DNA from: JBFXDI01 sp050181295
Lineage (GTDB): Bacteria; Pseudomonadota; Alphaproteobacteria; Rhizobiales; Aestuariivirgaceae
Reading direction: 5' to 3'
Assembly: GCA_050181295.1 (NCBI GenBank)
Contig: JBFXDI010000034.1
Coordinates: 1-33,318 of the forward strand
Length of the DNA stretch: 33,318 nucleotides
Below, one piece after another: positions 8,522 to 16,143 of this stretch (positions are counted from its first letter, which is position 1; every line of letters starts with the position of its first letter). Made by a program: the position numbers and the translations under genes. Below the pieces are notes generated by a model. The model had not been told where the DNA came from. It ran no database searches and saw only the letters and a program-made list of their open reading frames with translations.

Positions 8522-9382
8522 TCACCCCGCCAGATATTTCTTCAGGAACGCCACCGTGCGGCCCCAGGCGAGGTCGGCAGCCGCCTTGTCGTAGCGCGCG
8601 GCGTTGGTGTCGTTGTTGAAGGCGTGGTTGGCGCCCTCGTAGCGGTGAAGCTCGTAAGCCTTGCCGTCCGCCTTGAGCGCGGTCTCGAAGTCGGCGATGC
8701 CGGCATTGATGCGCTCGTCGATCCCGGCATAGTGGAGAAGGAGCGGCGCCTTGATCTTCGGCACGTCCTCCTTCTTCGGCTGCATGCCGTAATAGGCGAC
8801 GGCGGCCGCAAGCTCGGGCTCGGCGACCGCGAGCTGGTTGACCTGCCCGCCGCCCCAGCAGAAGCCGACGGCTGCGACCTTTCCGTTCACCTCCGGCAGC
8901 GCCTTCAGCGCCGCGAAGGCGCCATGCGAGATGCCGATGGCGTCCTCGGGCGTGAGCGCGCCGATGAGCTCGCGCGCCTTGTCCTCCTCGGTGGGCGTGC
9001 CGCCGGCGGGCGACAGGTAGTCGGGGGCGAGCGCCACGAAGCCCTCGACCGCGAATCTCCGGGCGACGTCCTTGATGTGGGCGTTGAGGCCACGGTTCTC
9101 GTGGATCACGATGACGCCGCCGAAGCGGCCTTCGGCTGAAGGCCGCGCTGCATAGCCCACGATCTCGCCGGCCTTGAAGGGGAACGTCGCGGTGCCGGTC
9201 TTGATGCGGCTGTCGTCCTCCGCCACGAGTGCGGCTTGTGCGTAGTTGTTCTCGAGCAGCGGCAGGAGCGCCGTTGCCGCCGCGGCGCTGCCCGCGAGGC
9301 GCTTCAGCTGCTCGAGGAAAACGCGCCGTCCCATGGCGCCGTGCGTGTAGCGGTCGAAGAGAGCGATGATCTTCCGGTCCAT
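8522..9382 (-). CDS. Dienelactone hydrolase family protein, Tat-like leader
   Basis: A 286-residue alpha/beta hydrolase. The dienelactone hydrolase residues are all present: Glu95 in IHENRG, the nucleophile Cys175 in GFCWGG, Asp222 in GIDERIN and His253 in GANHAF. It should cleave an ester or lactone; the true substrate is not predictable. Unlike the classic cytosolic enzyme it has about 50 extra N-terminal residues with GRRVFLEQL (18-26), a hydrophobic stretch to about 43 and a candidate cleavage zone at YAQAA, which look like a twin-arginine export signal. AAGGAG ten bases before the ATG supports this start. It follows the EamA gene by 24 nt, so the two are probably one operon. Confidence 0.88.
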   Translation of the reverse strand: MDRKIIALFDRYTHGAMGRRVFLEQLKRLAGSAAAATALLPLLENNYAQAALVAEDDSRIKTGTATFPFKAGEIVGYAARPSAEGRFGGVIVIHENRGLNAHIKDVARRFAVEGFVALAPDYLSPAGGTPTEEDKARELIGALTPEDAIGISHGAFAALKALPEVNGKVAAVGFCWGGGQVNQLAVAEPELAAAVAYYGMQPKKEDVPKIKAPLLLHYAGIDERINAGIADFETALKADGKAYELHRYEGANHAFNNDTNAARYDKAAADLAWGRTVAFLKKYLAG

Positions 9383-9406
9383 GGATGGAGGGCTCCTTCT
9401 CGCGTT

Positions 9407-10357
9407 TCAGGTGTCGGTCTCCACAGCTCGTGTGAGCGTCGCGCCGACGGCCGCGATCGACACGGCGGCGAGCGCGATCCAGCCGGCGACGCCGATCCCT
9501 TCCCCGAGCATGAGGAGCGCCACCAGCGCCGCGATGGCCGGCTCGGTCGCCACGATCACCCCGTAGAGCGACGGCTTCATGCGCTTGAGCGCCATGTATT
9601 CGAGCGCGAAGGGAAGGACGGTGAAGAGCGACACGAGGCCGATCAGGGGGAGCGTGTCCGGCTGCGCGAGGAAGCCCTGCGCGGCGCTCCAACCGAAGGG
9701 TGTGAGCATCAGCGTCGAGCCCGCCATGCCGAGCGTCAATCCGAGGAGGCCTGGCAGCGAGCGTCCGCTGCGGCCGGAGAAGAGGATGTAGGCGATCCAG
9801 GCCCCCGCATAGGCGAAGGCCAGAAGCAGGCCGATGGGGTCGATGTGGCTGCCGCCGGTCCAGGGCGTGATGAGCATGACGCCGCCGAGCGCCAGTGCGG
9901 GCCACAGATAGTCGATGAGGCGCCGCGCGCCGAGGAGCCCGAGGAGCAGCGGGCCGAGGAACCCGATCGTCACGACGAGGCCGATCGGCACGCGCGGGAT
10001 GGCGAGGTAGAAGATGCTGTTGAAGAGCGCCAGCGCCACGCCGAGACCGAGCGCGTCGAGCCACTGCCGCCGCGTGAGCGCGGTGAGGTCGGGGCGGGCC
10101 ACCGCGAGCAGGATGAGGAGCGCGCCGAGGTTTCTCAGCCACACGACGCCCATGGCGTTGTCAGCCGTCATCAGCCCTTTCGAGGTCGCAGCACCGGCCT
10201 GGATGAGGACGATGGCGGCGACGACGAGCAGCGGCGGGGGAACGAGGCTCGCCACCCTGTCGAGCGAGAACGGCGGGAGCGGATCGCGCGGCGGCGCCGG
10301 CTCGCGGCCGAGCGTCATGGGCGCGGGACGGGCAAGCACAGGGGTTTGCATGGGCAT
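9407..10357 (-). CDS. EamA/RhtA-like inner-membrane exporter
   Basis: A 316-residue member of the drug/metabolite transporter superfamily with ten predicted membrane segments in two EamA repeats, preceded by about 38 proline-rich residues. The second repeat contains the conserved LPFALEYMALKRM and GVIVATEPAIAALVALLMLGE patterns (about residues 240-277) seen in the threonine/homoserine exporter RhtA. It probably exports an amino acid or similar metabolite. It is the first gene of a likely two-gene unit with the dienelactone hydrolase downstream. The substrate is inferred only from family likeness. Confidence 0.88.
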   Translation of the reverse strand: MPMQTPVLARPAPMTLGREPAPPRDPLPPFSLDRVASLVPPPLLVVAAIVLIQAGAATSKGLMTADNAMGVVWLRNLGALLILLAVARPDLTALTRRQWLDALGLGVALALFNSIFYLAIPRVPIGLVVTIGFLGPLLLGLLGARRLIDYLWPALALGGVMLITPWTGGSHIDPIGLLLAFAYAGAWIAYILFSGRSGRSLPGLLGLTLGMAGSTLMLTPFGWSAAQGFLAQPDTLPLIGLVSLFTVLPFALEYMALKRMKPSLYGVIVATEPAIAALVALLMLGEGIGVAGWIALAAVSIAAVGATLTRAVETDT

Positions 10358-10443
10358 GCTGGCTGCCTTGGCTGTGATGGGCGGGCAGCTTAGTGCGTGG
10401 AAGGCCTCAATTGAAGATCGGCGACAAATGAATCCTCTCGCCG

Positions 10444-10545
10444 ATTGTCATGGCCCGGCTTGACCGGGCCACCCAGTACTCTGGGAACTGCAAAGGAGTA
10501 CTGGGTTCCCCCGGCCTCGCCTTCGGCTCGCCGGAGGATGACAAT
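10444..10545. repeat. REP-like palindrome with three nested hairpins
   Basis: Outer arms ATTGTCAT (10444-10451) and ATGACAAT (10538-10545) enclose GGCCCGG/CCGGGCC (10452-10458 with 10464-10470) and a perfect 11-bp stem ACCCAGTACTC/GAGTACTGGGT (10471-10481 with 10496-10506), plus a GC-rich third hairpin from about 10511. It lies in the 220-bp gap between the sugar dehydrogenase 3' end and the EamA gene start. No promoter for EamA was obvious in the rest of the gap. Confidence 0.78.
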
Positions 10546-10577
10546 AGGCGACCACAGCGATCGTGGTCTTGCTGCCC

Positions 10578-11723
10578 TCAATCGGCAGGCGTCCGCACGC
10601 GCAGGATGGCGCCGTTGCTCTCGTCGGTCAGCAGGTAGATGGCGCCTTCCGGGCCCTGCACCACGTCGCGGACCCGCATGCCCAGATCCTCGAGCAGGCG
10701 CTCTTCGTGCACGACCTTGTCGCCGTCGAGCTCCAGCCGCACGAGCGCGGTCGCCGCGAGGCCGCCGACGAACAGATTGCCCTGCCAGTCGGGGAAGAGC
10801 TCGCCGTTGTAGAAGATCATGCCGGAGGGCGCGATCACGGGCGTCCACTGGTAGAGCGGGTCGACCATGCCCTCGGCCTGCTTCTGGCCTGTGCCGACCG
10901 GTGAGCCGTCATAGTTGACGCCATGGGAGACGACCGGCCAGCCGTAGTTCTTGCCGGCTTCCGCGATGTTGATCTCATCGCCGCCCTTCGGCCCGTGCTC
11001 GATCTCCCAGAGCGCGCCGGTCGCGGGATTGATGGCGGCCGCCTGGATGTTGCGGTGGCCGTAGGACCAGATCTCGGGCAGCGCGTCGGCCTTGCCCACG
11101 AACGGATTGTCGTCGGGCACCGAGCCGTCCTCGTTGACACGGATCACCTTGCCGAGATGCGAGGAGAGCTCCTGGGATTGCTCGCGGAACTGGGGCTCGG
11201 AGCGCTCGCCGGTCGTGATGAAGAGATGCCCCTTGCCGTCGAAGACAAGGCGCGAGCCGAAATGCTTGGTGCTCGGAAGCTTCGGCTTCTGCGAAAAGAT
11301 CACCTTGACGTCCTCGAGCGACTTCTCGTCCGCGCTGAGCTTTCCGCGCGCCACGGCCGTCGAGTTGCCGCCCTCGCCGGGCTCGGAGAAGCTCACATAG
11401 ATGAAACGGTTGTCGGCGAACTGCGGATGCGGCGCCACATCGAGAAGCCCGCCCTGGCCCCGGTCGTCCACCTTGGGCACGCCCGCGATCGGCTCGCCGA
11501 CCTCGCCCTTGTCGGAGACGATCCTGAGCGTGCCGCCCTTTTCGGTGACGATCATGCGTCCGTCGGGAAGGAAGGCGAGCCCCCAGGGCTCGGAAAGCTT
11601 GTCCGTCACACGGTCGACGATGATCTGGGCCTTTTCCGTCTTGATCGCTTCCTGGGCTCCCGTCGGGGTGATGGACGTCGCTGCGAGCAAAGCGAGGGTC
11701 AGGGCGAGGGCGGCTCTTCGCAT
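10578..11723 (-). CDS. PQQ-dependent sugar dehydrogenase (Asd/YliI-like)
   Basis: A 381-residue secreted six-bladed beta-propeller of the soluble aldose sugar dehydrogenase family, which oxidises sugars in the periplasm with PQQ. The start is ATG 11723 with GGAGAAGGAA just upstream; it opens with a signal peptide (MRRAALALTLALLAATS, cleavage near GAQ-EA). Family motifs present are EPWGLAFLPDGR, KHFGSRL with the catalytic histidine, SYGHRN, and EHGPKGGDE with GKNYGWP. No PQQ synthesis genes are in the window, so the cofactor must come from elsewhere. It is a single-gene unit. An earlier in-frame ATG would add fifteen residues that do not look like a signal peptide. Confidence 0.92.
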   Translation of the reverse strand: MRRAALALTLALLAATSITPTGAQEAIKTEKAQIIVDRVTDKLSEPWGLAFLPDGRMIVTEKGGTLRIVSDKGEVGEPIAGVPKVDDRGQGGLLDVAPHPQFADNRFIYVSFSEPGEGGNSTAVARGKLSADEKSLEDVKVIFSQKPKLPSTKHFGSRLVFDGKGHLFITTGERSEPQFREQSQELSSHLGKVIRVNEDGSVPDDNPFVGKADALPEIWSYGHRNIQAAAINPATGALWEIEHGPKGGDEINIAEAGKNYGWPVVSHGVNYDGSPVGTGQKQAEGMVDPLYQWTPVIAPSGMIFYNGELFPDWQGNLFVGGLAATALVRLELDGDKVVHEERLLEDLGMRVRDVVQGPEGAIYLLTDESNGAILRVRTPAD

Positions 11724-11914
11724 GTAGGTTCCTTCTCCGGTTCGATTGTCCAAAGGGGCGAACGCCACTGTGGAACGGGTGTTCCGTCGAAATTGGGGAG
11801 GGAACGCGGTTCACGAAAAGATGAAGCCGGTCGATGCGCTCAAAAACGGAGGGAACCCCGGCTGCCGCTCGGTAGTTGATACTCAGTCGCCACGAACGAC
11901 GGAGGACGAAACTC

Positions 11915-12190
11915 ATGGCCTTTCAAAGCGATACCGACCGATTCGGGCAGCCGCGCGATCCGGTTGCCGACCCTCAGCTCGATCCGGCCCTGCGGGATGC
12001 GGCCTATGCCCGGGCGCGTCCCGGCTCCGCGCTCTGGATCGTGGCGGGGATCATCGTGCTCCTAGGCGCGCTTGCGGTTTGGAGCGGCATGTTCGACAAC
12101 ACCTCGACTGCTCCGACCACGGCAACGCCGCCGGCCGTTGAGGCTCCTGCCCCGGCGCCGCAGGCTCCGCAGCCTGCTCCGGCGCAGTAG
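11915..12190 (+). CDS. Small single-pass membrane protein, Pro/Ala-rich tail
   Basis: A 91-residue protein I do not recognise by function. It has a polar N-terminus of about 38 residues, one membrane segment (ALWIVAGIIVLLGALAVWSG, about 39-58), then a tail rich in proline, alanine and threonine. GGAGGACGAA directly before the ATG at 11915 supports this start over a longer in-frame one at 11876. A strong terminator follows. By analogy with similar small rhizobial proteins the tail probably lies in the periplasm, but that is inference. Confidence 0.75.
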   Translation: MAFQSDTDRFGQPRDPVADPQLDPALRDAAYARARPGSALWIVAGIIVLLGALAVWSGMFDNTSTAPTTATPPAVEAPAPAPQAPQPAPAQ

Positions 12191-12208
12191 GACACTATTT
12201 TCTGAAAC

Positions 12209-12240
12209 TGAACAGGGCTCCCAAATGGGAGCCCTGTTCA
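12209..12240. terminator. Bidirectional hairpin terminator
   Basis: A perfect 14-bp stem pairs 12209-12222 with 12227-12240 around loop AAAT. It lies between the convergent stops of the small membrane protein and the FAD oxidoreductase. Neither side has a long T-run, although TTTTC-rich sequence flanks it (12197-12202), so it could serve both genes. It is unlike the REP-like repeats elsewhere in the window. Confidence 0.85.
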
Positions 12241-12267
12241 TATCTTCCGTATGCGGAGGGTTTTGGC

Positions 12268-13617
12268 CTAGACCCACGGGCAGTTGGAATTGCGGTCGCC
12301 GAAGGTCTTTCCCTGCGCGAATCGCGTGTAGCCGAAGGGAGCGAGCTCCGGCACCGGATTGCCGCTGACGAGATGCTCGGCCACGAGCTTGCCGACGCCG
12401 ATCATCTTGTAGCCGTGGTTCGAGTCGGCGATCATGTAGGCATTGTCCTTCACCCAGTCGAAGATCGGAACGGAGTCCGGCGTGAAGGCGCCGATGCCGC
12501 CGTTGCGGCGCTTCTTGAACTGCCCGTCATAGTTCTTGAAGCCGTCGAAGAGATAGGCGAGCGTCGCCATGTAGTAAGGCTCGAACCAGGGATCCGCCTG
12601 GTATTCGTCGTTGGCGTGGCCGTAGGGGTCGAGCGTCGCCTTCGGACCCATCTTGATGGGGATGGTGCCGCCCTGGACGCCGGGCGTGCCCAGCCGCTCG
12701 GCGGCATAGCGCACATACATGTAGAAATGCTGGTCGGGAAACTCGCGCCCGTCTTCGGTGACGACCGGCGTGTTCATGAGCTCCACATGCAGCACCGGAG
12801 GATCCTTGTCGTCGGAGGTGCGGTAGCGGTGTCCGTCCTTGAGGCTCACCTCGCCTTCCAGCAGCCGCCAGTAGGTCCACATGTCGGCGTCCTTGACCAC
12901 GCCGCCGTCCGGATAGCGCATGTCGAGCTTGTCGGACAGGCCGAGCCAGTCCCAGTGCTTCGTCACCCAGGCGCCGGCGCAGATCACCACGCAGTCGGCC
13001 TTGATCGTGCCCTCCGACGTGACGACGCCCTTGATCTGGCCGCCCGCCATGTCATAGCCCTCGACCGAGACGCCCATGAAGGAGCGCACGCCCCACTGGT
13101 CGCACTTCTCCTTGAGCGCCCGCACCGCCGTGTGCGTGCCGGCATAGCCCGAGGGCTTCTCGTGCAGCACCACGTCGGCGCGCTCGACATTGAAGTCGGG
13201 CCAGATCTTCTTCAGGAAGCTCTTCGCCTCCTGGCCCACATAGAGGTCGGAAGGATAGCCCGCCCCGTTCTGGCTCTTGTGCATCTTCTCGTAGTCGGTC
13301 TGCTGGTTGCCTTCGCCGACCGAGACGTAGCCCACCTGCTGGAAGCCGAAGTTCACCGGGTCCGACTGCCAGACGTCGACCGAGTGGCGGAGAATGTTGT
13401 GGATGGGCGATGTCATGTAGAGGTTCCGCACACAGCCGCAGGCGATGCCCGTGGCGCCGGCGCCCGGCCCCGACTTGTCGATGAGCACGACGTCCGAGCC
13501 CTTGCCCTTGCCGGACTTCTCGAGCGCCATGGCGAGGTGCCAGGCGGTCGACATGCCGTGCATGCCGGCCCCGATGACGACGTAAGCCGCAGATTTCGGA
13601 AGATGGTTGACGGTCAT
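12268..13617 (-). CDS. FAD-dependent oxidoreductase, DAO family
   Basis: A 449-residue flavoprotein of the D-amino acid oxidase/sarcosine oxidase beta group, which oxidises the C-N bond of amino acids or N-methyl amines. The N-terminal dinucleotide fold reads VVIGAGMHGMSTAW (about residues 9-22), the acidic end of strand 2 is VLIDK, and the C-terminal part has GIGAFTPDSVPIFDW and a final NHGYKMIGVGKLVAEHL helix typical of the family. Start at ATG 13617 is backed by AGGGAG upstream; the longer open frame runs into a repeat and is unlikely. The gene is alone, without sarcosine oxidase alpha/gamma/delta partners, so a single-subunit enzyme is likely; substrate unknown. Confidence 0.88.
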   Translation of the reverse strand: MTVNHLPKSAAYVVIGAGMHGMSTAWHLAMALEKSGKGKGSDVVLIDKSGPGAGATGIACGCVRNLYMTSPIHNILRHSVDVWQSDPVNFGFQQVGYVSVGEGNQQTDYEKMHKSQNGAGYPSDLYVGQEAKSFLKKIWPDFNVERADVVLHEKPSGYAGTHTAVRALKEKCDQWGVRSFMGVSVEGYDMAGGQIKGVVTSEGTIKADCVVICAGAWVTKHWDWLGLSDKLDMRYPDGGVVKDADMWTYWRLLEGEVSLKDGHRYRTSDDKDPPVLHVELMNTPVVTEDGREFPDQHFYMYVRYAAERLGTPGVQGGTIPIKMGPKATLDPYGHANDEYQADPWFEPYYMATLAYLFDGFKNYDGQFKKRRNGGIGAFTPDSVPIFDWVKDNAYMIADSNHGYKMIGVGKLVAEHLVSGNPVPELAPFGYTRFAQGKTFGDRNSNCPWV

Positions 13618-13650
13618 TCGGCTGCTCTGCTCCCTGTGATGCTCCGCCCG

Positions 13651-13734
13651 CGTCATGGCCGGGCCTGACCCAGCCATCTTCTTCGGGTGGAATTTTCGGT
13701 TCAAAGGATGCCCGGGTCGAGCCCGGGCATGACG
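13651..13734. repeat. REP-like palindrome, second 'atgcccgg' copy
   Basis: Outer arms CGTCAT (13651-13656) and ATGACG (13729-13734) enclose a 9-bp stem ATGCCCGGG/CCCGGGCAT (13708-13716 with 13722-13730, loop TCGAG). The element parallels the one at 8413-8500. It fills the gap between the desaturase stop and the FAD oxidoreductase start, both on the minus strand. Confidence 0.78.
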
Positions 13735-13738
13735 GAAA

Positions 13739-14686
13739 TCAATTGTCGGCGTGCACGCTCCCCTTCAGTGACCGCGGCAGCGGGTGCGCGACCGGCTCCT
13801 TGGCCCTCAAGCCCCAGCGCCGCGCGATCTCGGCATACCCTTTCATCACGTAGCCGCAGTTGCCCTCGATCAGCCGCGACTTATGCGCCCGGTAGTAGTC
13901 CGGCAGCGCATACCACGGCAGTGAGGGCTTTTCGTGGTGCGCGGCGTGCAGGTTGTTGTTGAGGAAGAGGAGGCCGACCAGCGGATTGCTCTCCACCACG
14001 ATGGTGCGGCAGGAGACGGCGTCATGCGCGCGGTGCTCGGCATAGGAACGCATCATGGTGAGCGCGTTGCCCCAGTAGGCGATGAAGAGGAGGTACTGCC
14101 AGAAGGGCATGCCACAGACGACGGCGACCCACCACCAGACGAGCGCACAGCCGGCAAGATGCAGAGCCCAGGCCTCGACCACCTGCCGGTCGCCCTTGCG
14201 CATGAGCCGCACTTCGTCGGCGACGTAGTGGATGCTCGAGAGCACCGGGCCGATCAGGAAGCGGCCGAGCATGGTGTTGTTGAAGACGTAGAGCGGCCTG
14301 ATCCAGGAGGGTGTCGAGTCCCAGGCCTGCGGGTCCATGTAGCGCGACTCGGGGTCCGCCGCCGGGTCCGTCAGATGGTCATCGTGGTGATGCTGGAGAT
14401 GCAGCTTCACGTAGCGCCGGTAGGGAAACCAGAGGCTGATCGGCGGGAAGACCAGAAGCTCGTTGAGGAAGCGCGAGCGGGTGGGATGGCCGTGCAGCGC
14501 CTCGTGCTGGAGTGAGCCCGAGAGGCAGACGAGATAGATGCCGATGGGCGCCACGATCCACCAGCCAAGTTCGCGCCAATAGAGGGTGATGGCGGCAAAG
14601 CACGCCCAGTGCGCGGCGATGAGCGCCAGCGTCTGCCATTCGACACGCGGCCGCGACGCGGCCTGCGGCATCACGACGTCAGTCAT
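13739..14686 (-). CDS. Membrane fatty acid desaturase
   Basis: A 315-residue di-iron membrane desaturase. The three histidine boxes are HEALHGH (61-67), HLQHHHDDH (96-104) and LHAAHH (246-251), with an extra H near 218-221 in EHRAHD. Four membrane segments flank them. It would introduce a double bond in a fatty acyl chain or hydroxylate a related lipid in the inner membrane. I chose ATG 14686; an upstream TTG at 14752 would place the start inside the promoter region. The gene is divergent from an XRE regulator that probably controls it. Whether the substrate is phospholipid acyl chains or something else such as a carotenoid is open. Confidence 0.9.
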   Translation of the reverse strand: MTDVVMPQAASRPRVEWQTLALIAAHWACFAAITLYWRELGWWIVAPIGIYLVCLSGSLQHEALHGHPTRSRFLNELLVFPPISLWFPYRRYVKLHLQHHHDDHLTDPAADPESRYMDPQAWDSTPSWIRPLYVFNNTMLGRFLIGPVLSSIHYVADEVRLMRKGDRQVVEAWALHLAGCALVWWWVAVVCGMPFWQYLLFIAYWGNALTMMRSYAEHRAHDAVSCRTIVVESNPLVGLLFLNNNLHAAHHEKPSLPWYALPDYYRAHKSRLIEGNCGYVMKGYAEIARRWGLRAKEPVAHPLPRSLKGSVHADN

Positions 14687-14813
14687 GGAATCAAGCCCAT
14701 CTCTCCCCAGAGGCAGGATGCGGGAGTTGAGGCGTTGCGACAATTGCGACAATGCGCAGAATGCGTTTATGATGGTCTACAATCACGCCAAATGTTGACG
14801 ATTGTAAACATTC
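14687..14813. promoter_or_regulatory. Divergent desaturase/XRE promoter with ACAAT operators
   Basis: TTGCGACAA is repeated in direct tandem at 14735-14743 and 14744-14752. A good plus-strand sigma-70 promoter reads TTGCGA (14744-14749), 18 nt, TATGAT (14768-14773). Directly after it GTCTACAATC (14775-14784) and GATTGTAAAC (14800-14809) form an inverted repeat (9 of 10 matched) ending four bases before the XRE start codon. The ACAAT core thus occurs four times (14740, 14749, 14779 and inverted at 14801). The arrangement fits repression of the XRE gene by its own product, with shared control of the desaturase. No Shine-Dalgarno is seen before the XRE ATG. Confidence 0.6.
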
Positions 14814-15653
14814 ATGGACAAGCGCGACACGGTCAGGGAGTTCCATCTCCGGCTCGGCGAGCTGATCCAGCGCACGGGGCTCTCGCGCGCCCGCTTCGCC
14901 GCGAGAGCCGGCCTCGACCGTTCCACGCTGACCCAGCTCCTCTCGCCCGCCAATGTGCGGCTGCCCCGCGCCGAGACCATCGCCCGCATCGCCGTTCGCC
15001 ACGGGGTGTCGGTGGACTGGCTGCTCGGGCTCTCGCAGCAGGACGCGGTGGCGGCCGACGTCGTGTCGCAGCCTGCCATCGAGCCGGATGCCGGCAGCCC
15101 GGCGGATGAGCGGCTCAGGCGCTGGCACGCCGAGGCGCAGGGATTCAAGATCCGCTATGTCCCTGCGACGCTTCCCGACCACCTCAAGACCGAGGAGCTG
15201 ATCGCCTACGAGACGGGCAAGCTCTCAGGACCTGTCGCCGATGCCTGGACCGGCATCGCGCGCACCCGCATCGAGCATGCCCGCGAGCCCGAGAGCGAGA
15301 TCGAGGTCTGCTCGCCCTTGCAGGATCTCGAGGCCTTCGCGCGGGGCGAGGGCATGTGGAACGCGGTTCCCGAGGCCCAGCGCCGCGCCGAGCTCGCGCA
15401 CATGGCGGAGGTGCTGGAGGAGGGCTATCCCTCATACCGCTGGTTCCTGTTCGATGCCCGGGAGCGCTTCTCCGTGCCCTACACTGTCTTCGGCCCGAAG
15501 CGTGTGGTGATCTATGCCGGCGAGATGTATCTCGTCTTCACCTCGACCGAGCTCATCCGCGAGCTCACGCGGCACTTCGACAATCTCATCCGCCACGCCC
15601 GCATCCAGCCGCACGAGACCGCGGGCTATGTGCGCAGTCTGTTAGCGGACTAG
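14814..15653 (+). CDS. XRE regulator with unrecognised sensor-like C-terminus
   Basis: A 279-residue protein. Residues about 10-75 are a Cro/CI-type helix-turn-helix (LSRARFAARAGLDRSTLTQLL as the core helices, followed by GVSVDWLLGLS). Residues about 125-279 form a single further domain I cannot name; it has alternating hydrophobic strands (IEVCSPLQDLEAF, YRWFLFDA, RVVIYAGEMYLVFTS) that suggest a ligand-sensing fold, faintly like the PLD-related effector domain of TrmB-type regulators but without catalytic HKD motifs. Its position opposite a desaturase suggests it senses a fatty acid, acyl-CoA or membrane state. The start ATG has no ribosome site, so a short or leaderless transcript is possible. 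Confidence 0.85.
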   Translation: MDKRDTVREFHLRLGELIQRTGLSRARFAARAGLDRSTLTQLLSPANVRLPRAETIARIAVRHGVSVDWLLGLSQQDAVAADVVSQPAIEPDAGSPADERLRRWHAEAQGFKIRYVPATLPDHLKTEELIAYETGKLSGPVADAWTGIARTRIEHAREPESEIEVCSPLQDLEAFARGEGMWNAVPEAQRRAELAHMAEVLEEGYPSYRWFLFDARERFSVPYTVFGPKRVVIYAGEMYLVFTSTELIRELTRHFDNLIRHARIQPHETAGYVRSLLAD

Positions 15654-15662
15654 CATGCTGTC

Positions 15663-16082
15663 ATGCAAAGCTACCGCGAGAAGTTCGGAAACCTGAAATT
15701 TGGCTCCCCAGCCACGGCGCGGGATGTATTTGATCTGTCAACTCGGCTTTGCACGGTGTTGCCCGCTTGCTATCGAGCATTCCTGCTGGAGGCTAATGGG
15801 GCGGTTGGCTTCACATCGTCAGAAGAGGAAGCGCATTACGTCGACCTCTGGTCTTTCGACAGGGTCGAATCCGTGCCGCAGGGGAAAGGCCATCTGCCAG
15901 GCATTATCATCGGCTCCAACGGCGCCGGCGAAGGTATCTGCCTCACTGCTTTAGATGAGCGTACGGTCTACGGTCTTTTGCCCTTCGTAGGGCCGTTGAA
16001 GAATGATTTCATCCCTGTATCGGATACGCTGTTTGGATTCCTGCTGTGTCCCAACTGGTTCGAGGCAGACTATGGGGTGTGA
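15663..16082 (+). CDS. SMI1/KNR4 (SUKH) family protein
   Basis: A 139-residue protein with the SUKH fold: LPACYRAFLLEANGAVGF (about 33-50) is the family's 'LP..Y..FL...NG' signature, and IIIGSNGAGEGICL with the later IPVSDTLFGFL complete it. Many SUKH proteins are immunity proteins against nuclease or other polymorphic toxins; others have unknown housekeeping roles. No toxin gene is adjacent. It begins 9 nt after the XRE stop on the same strand, so it may be co-transcribed. The base composition and codon use look less GC-rich than the neighbours, hinting at recent transfer. No clear ribosome site is seen. Confidence 0.82.
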   Translation: MQSYREKFGNLKFGSPATARDVFDLSTRLCTVLPACYRAFLLEANGAVGFTSSEEEAHYVDLWSFDRVESVPQGKGHLPGIIIGSNGAGEGICLTALDERTVYGLLPFVGPLKNDFIPVSDTLFGFLLCPNWFEADYGV

Positions 16083-16143
16083 GACCGGCTCTCCGCGCCG
16101 TGGCGGCTAGGCGTGATGCCGGCCGTCGCCGCATGGAAGGCGG

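Noticed and set aside
8397..10142. A 581-codon minus-strand frame across the hydrolase and EamA genes
   Set aside because: Arg/Ala/His-rich shadow in another frame of two well-supported genes on the same strand.
12268..13704. Longer start for the FAD oxidoreductase at 13704
   Set aside because: The added 29 residues come from within a REP-like repeat, and ATG 13617 has an AGGGAG site and begins just before the FAD fold.
6618..13734. CRISPR-like array suggested by repeated palindromes
   Set aside because: The palindromes are kilobases apart, differ in sequence and have no regular spacers; they are REP-like elements.
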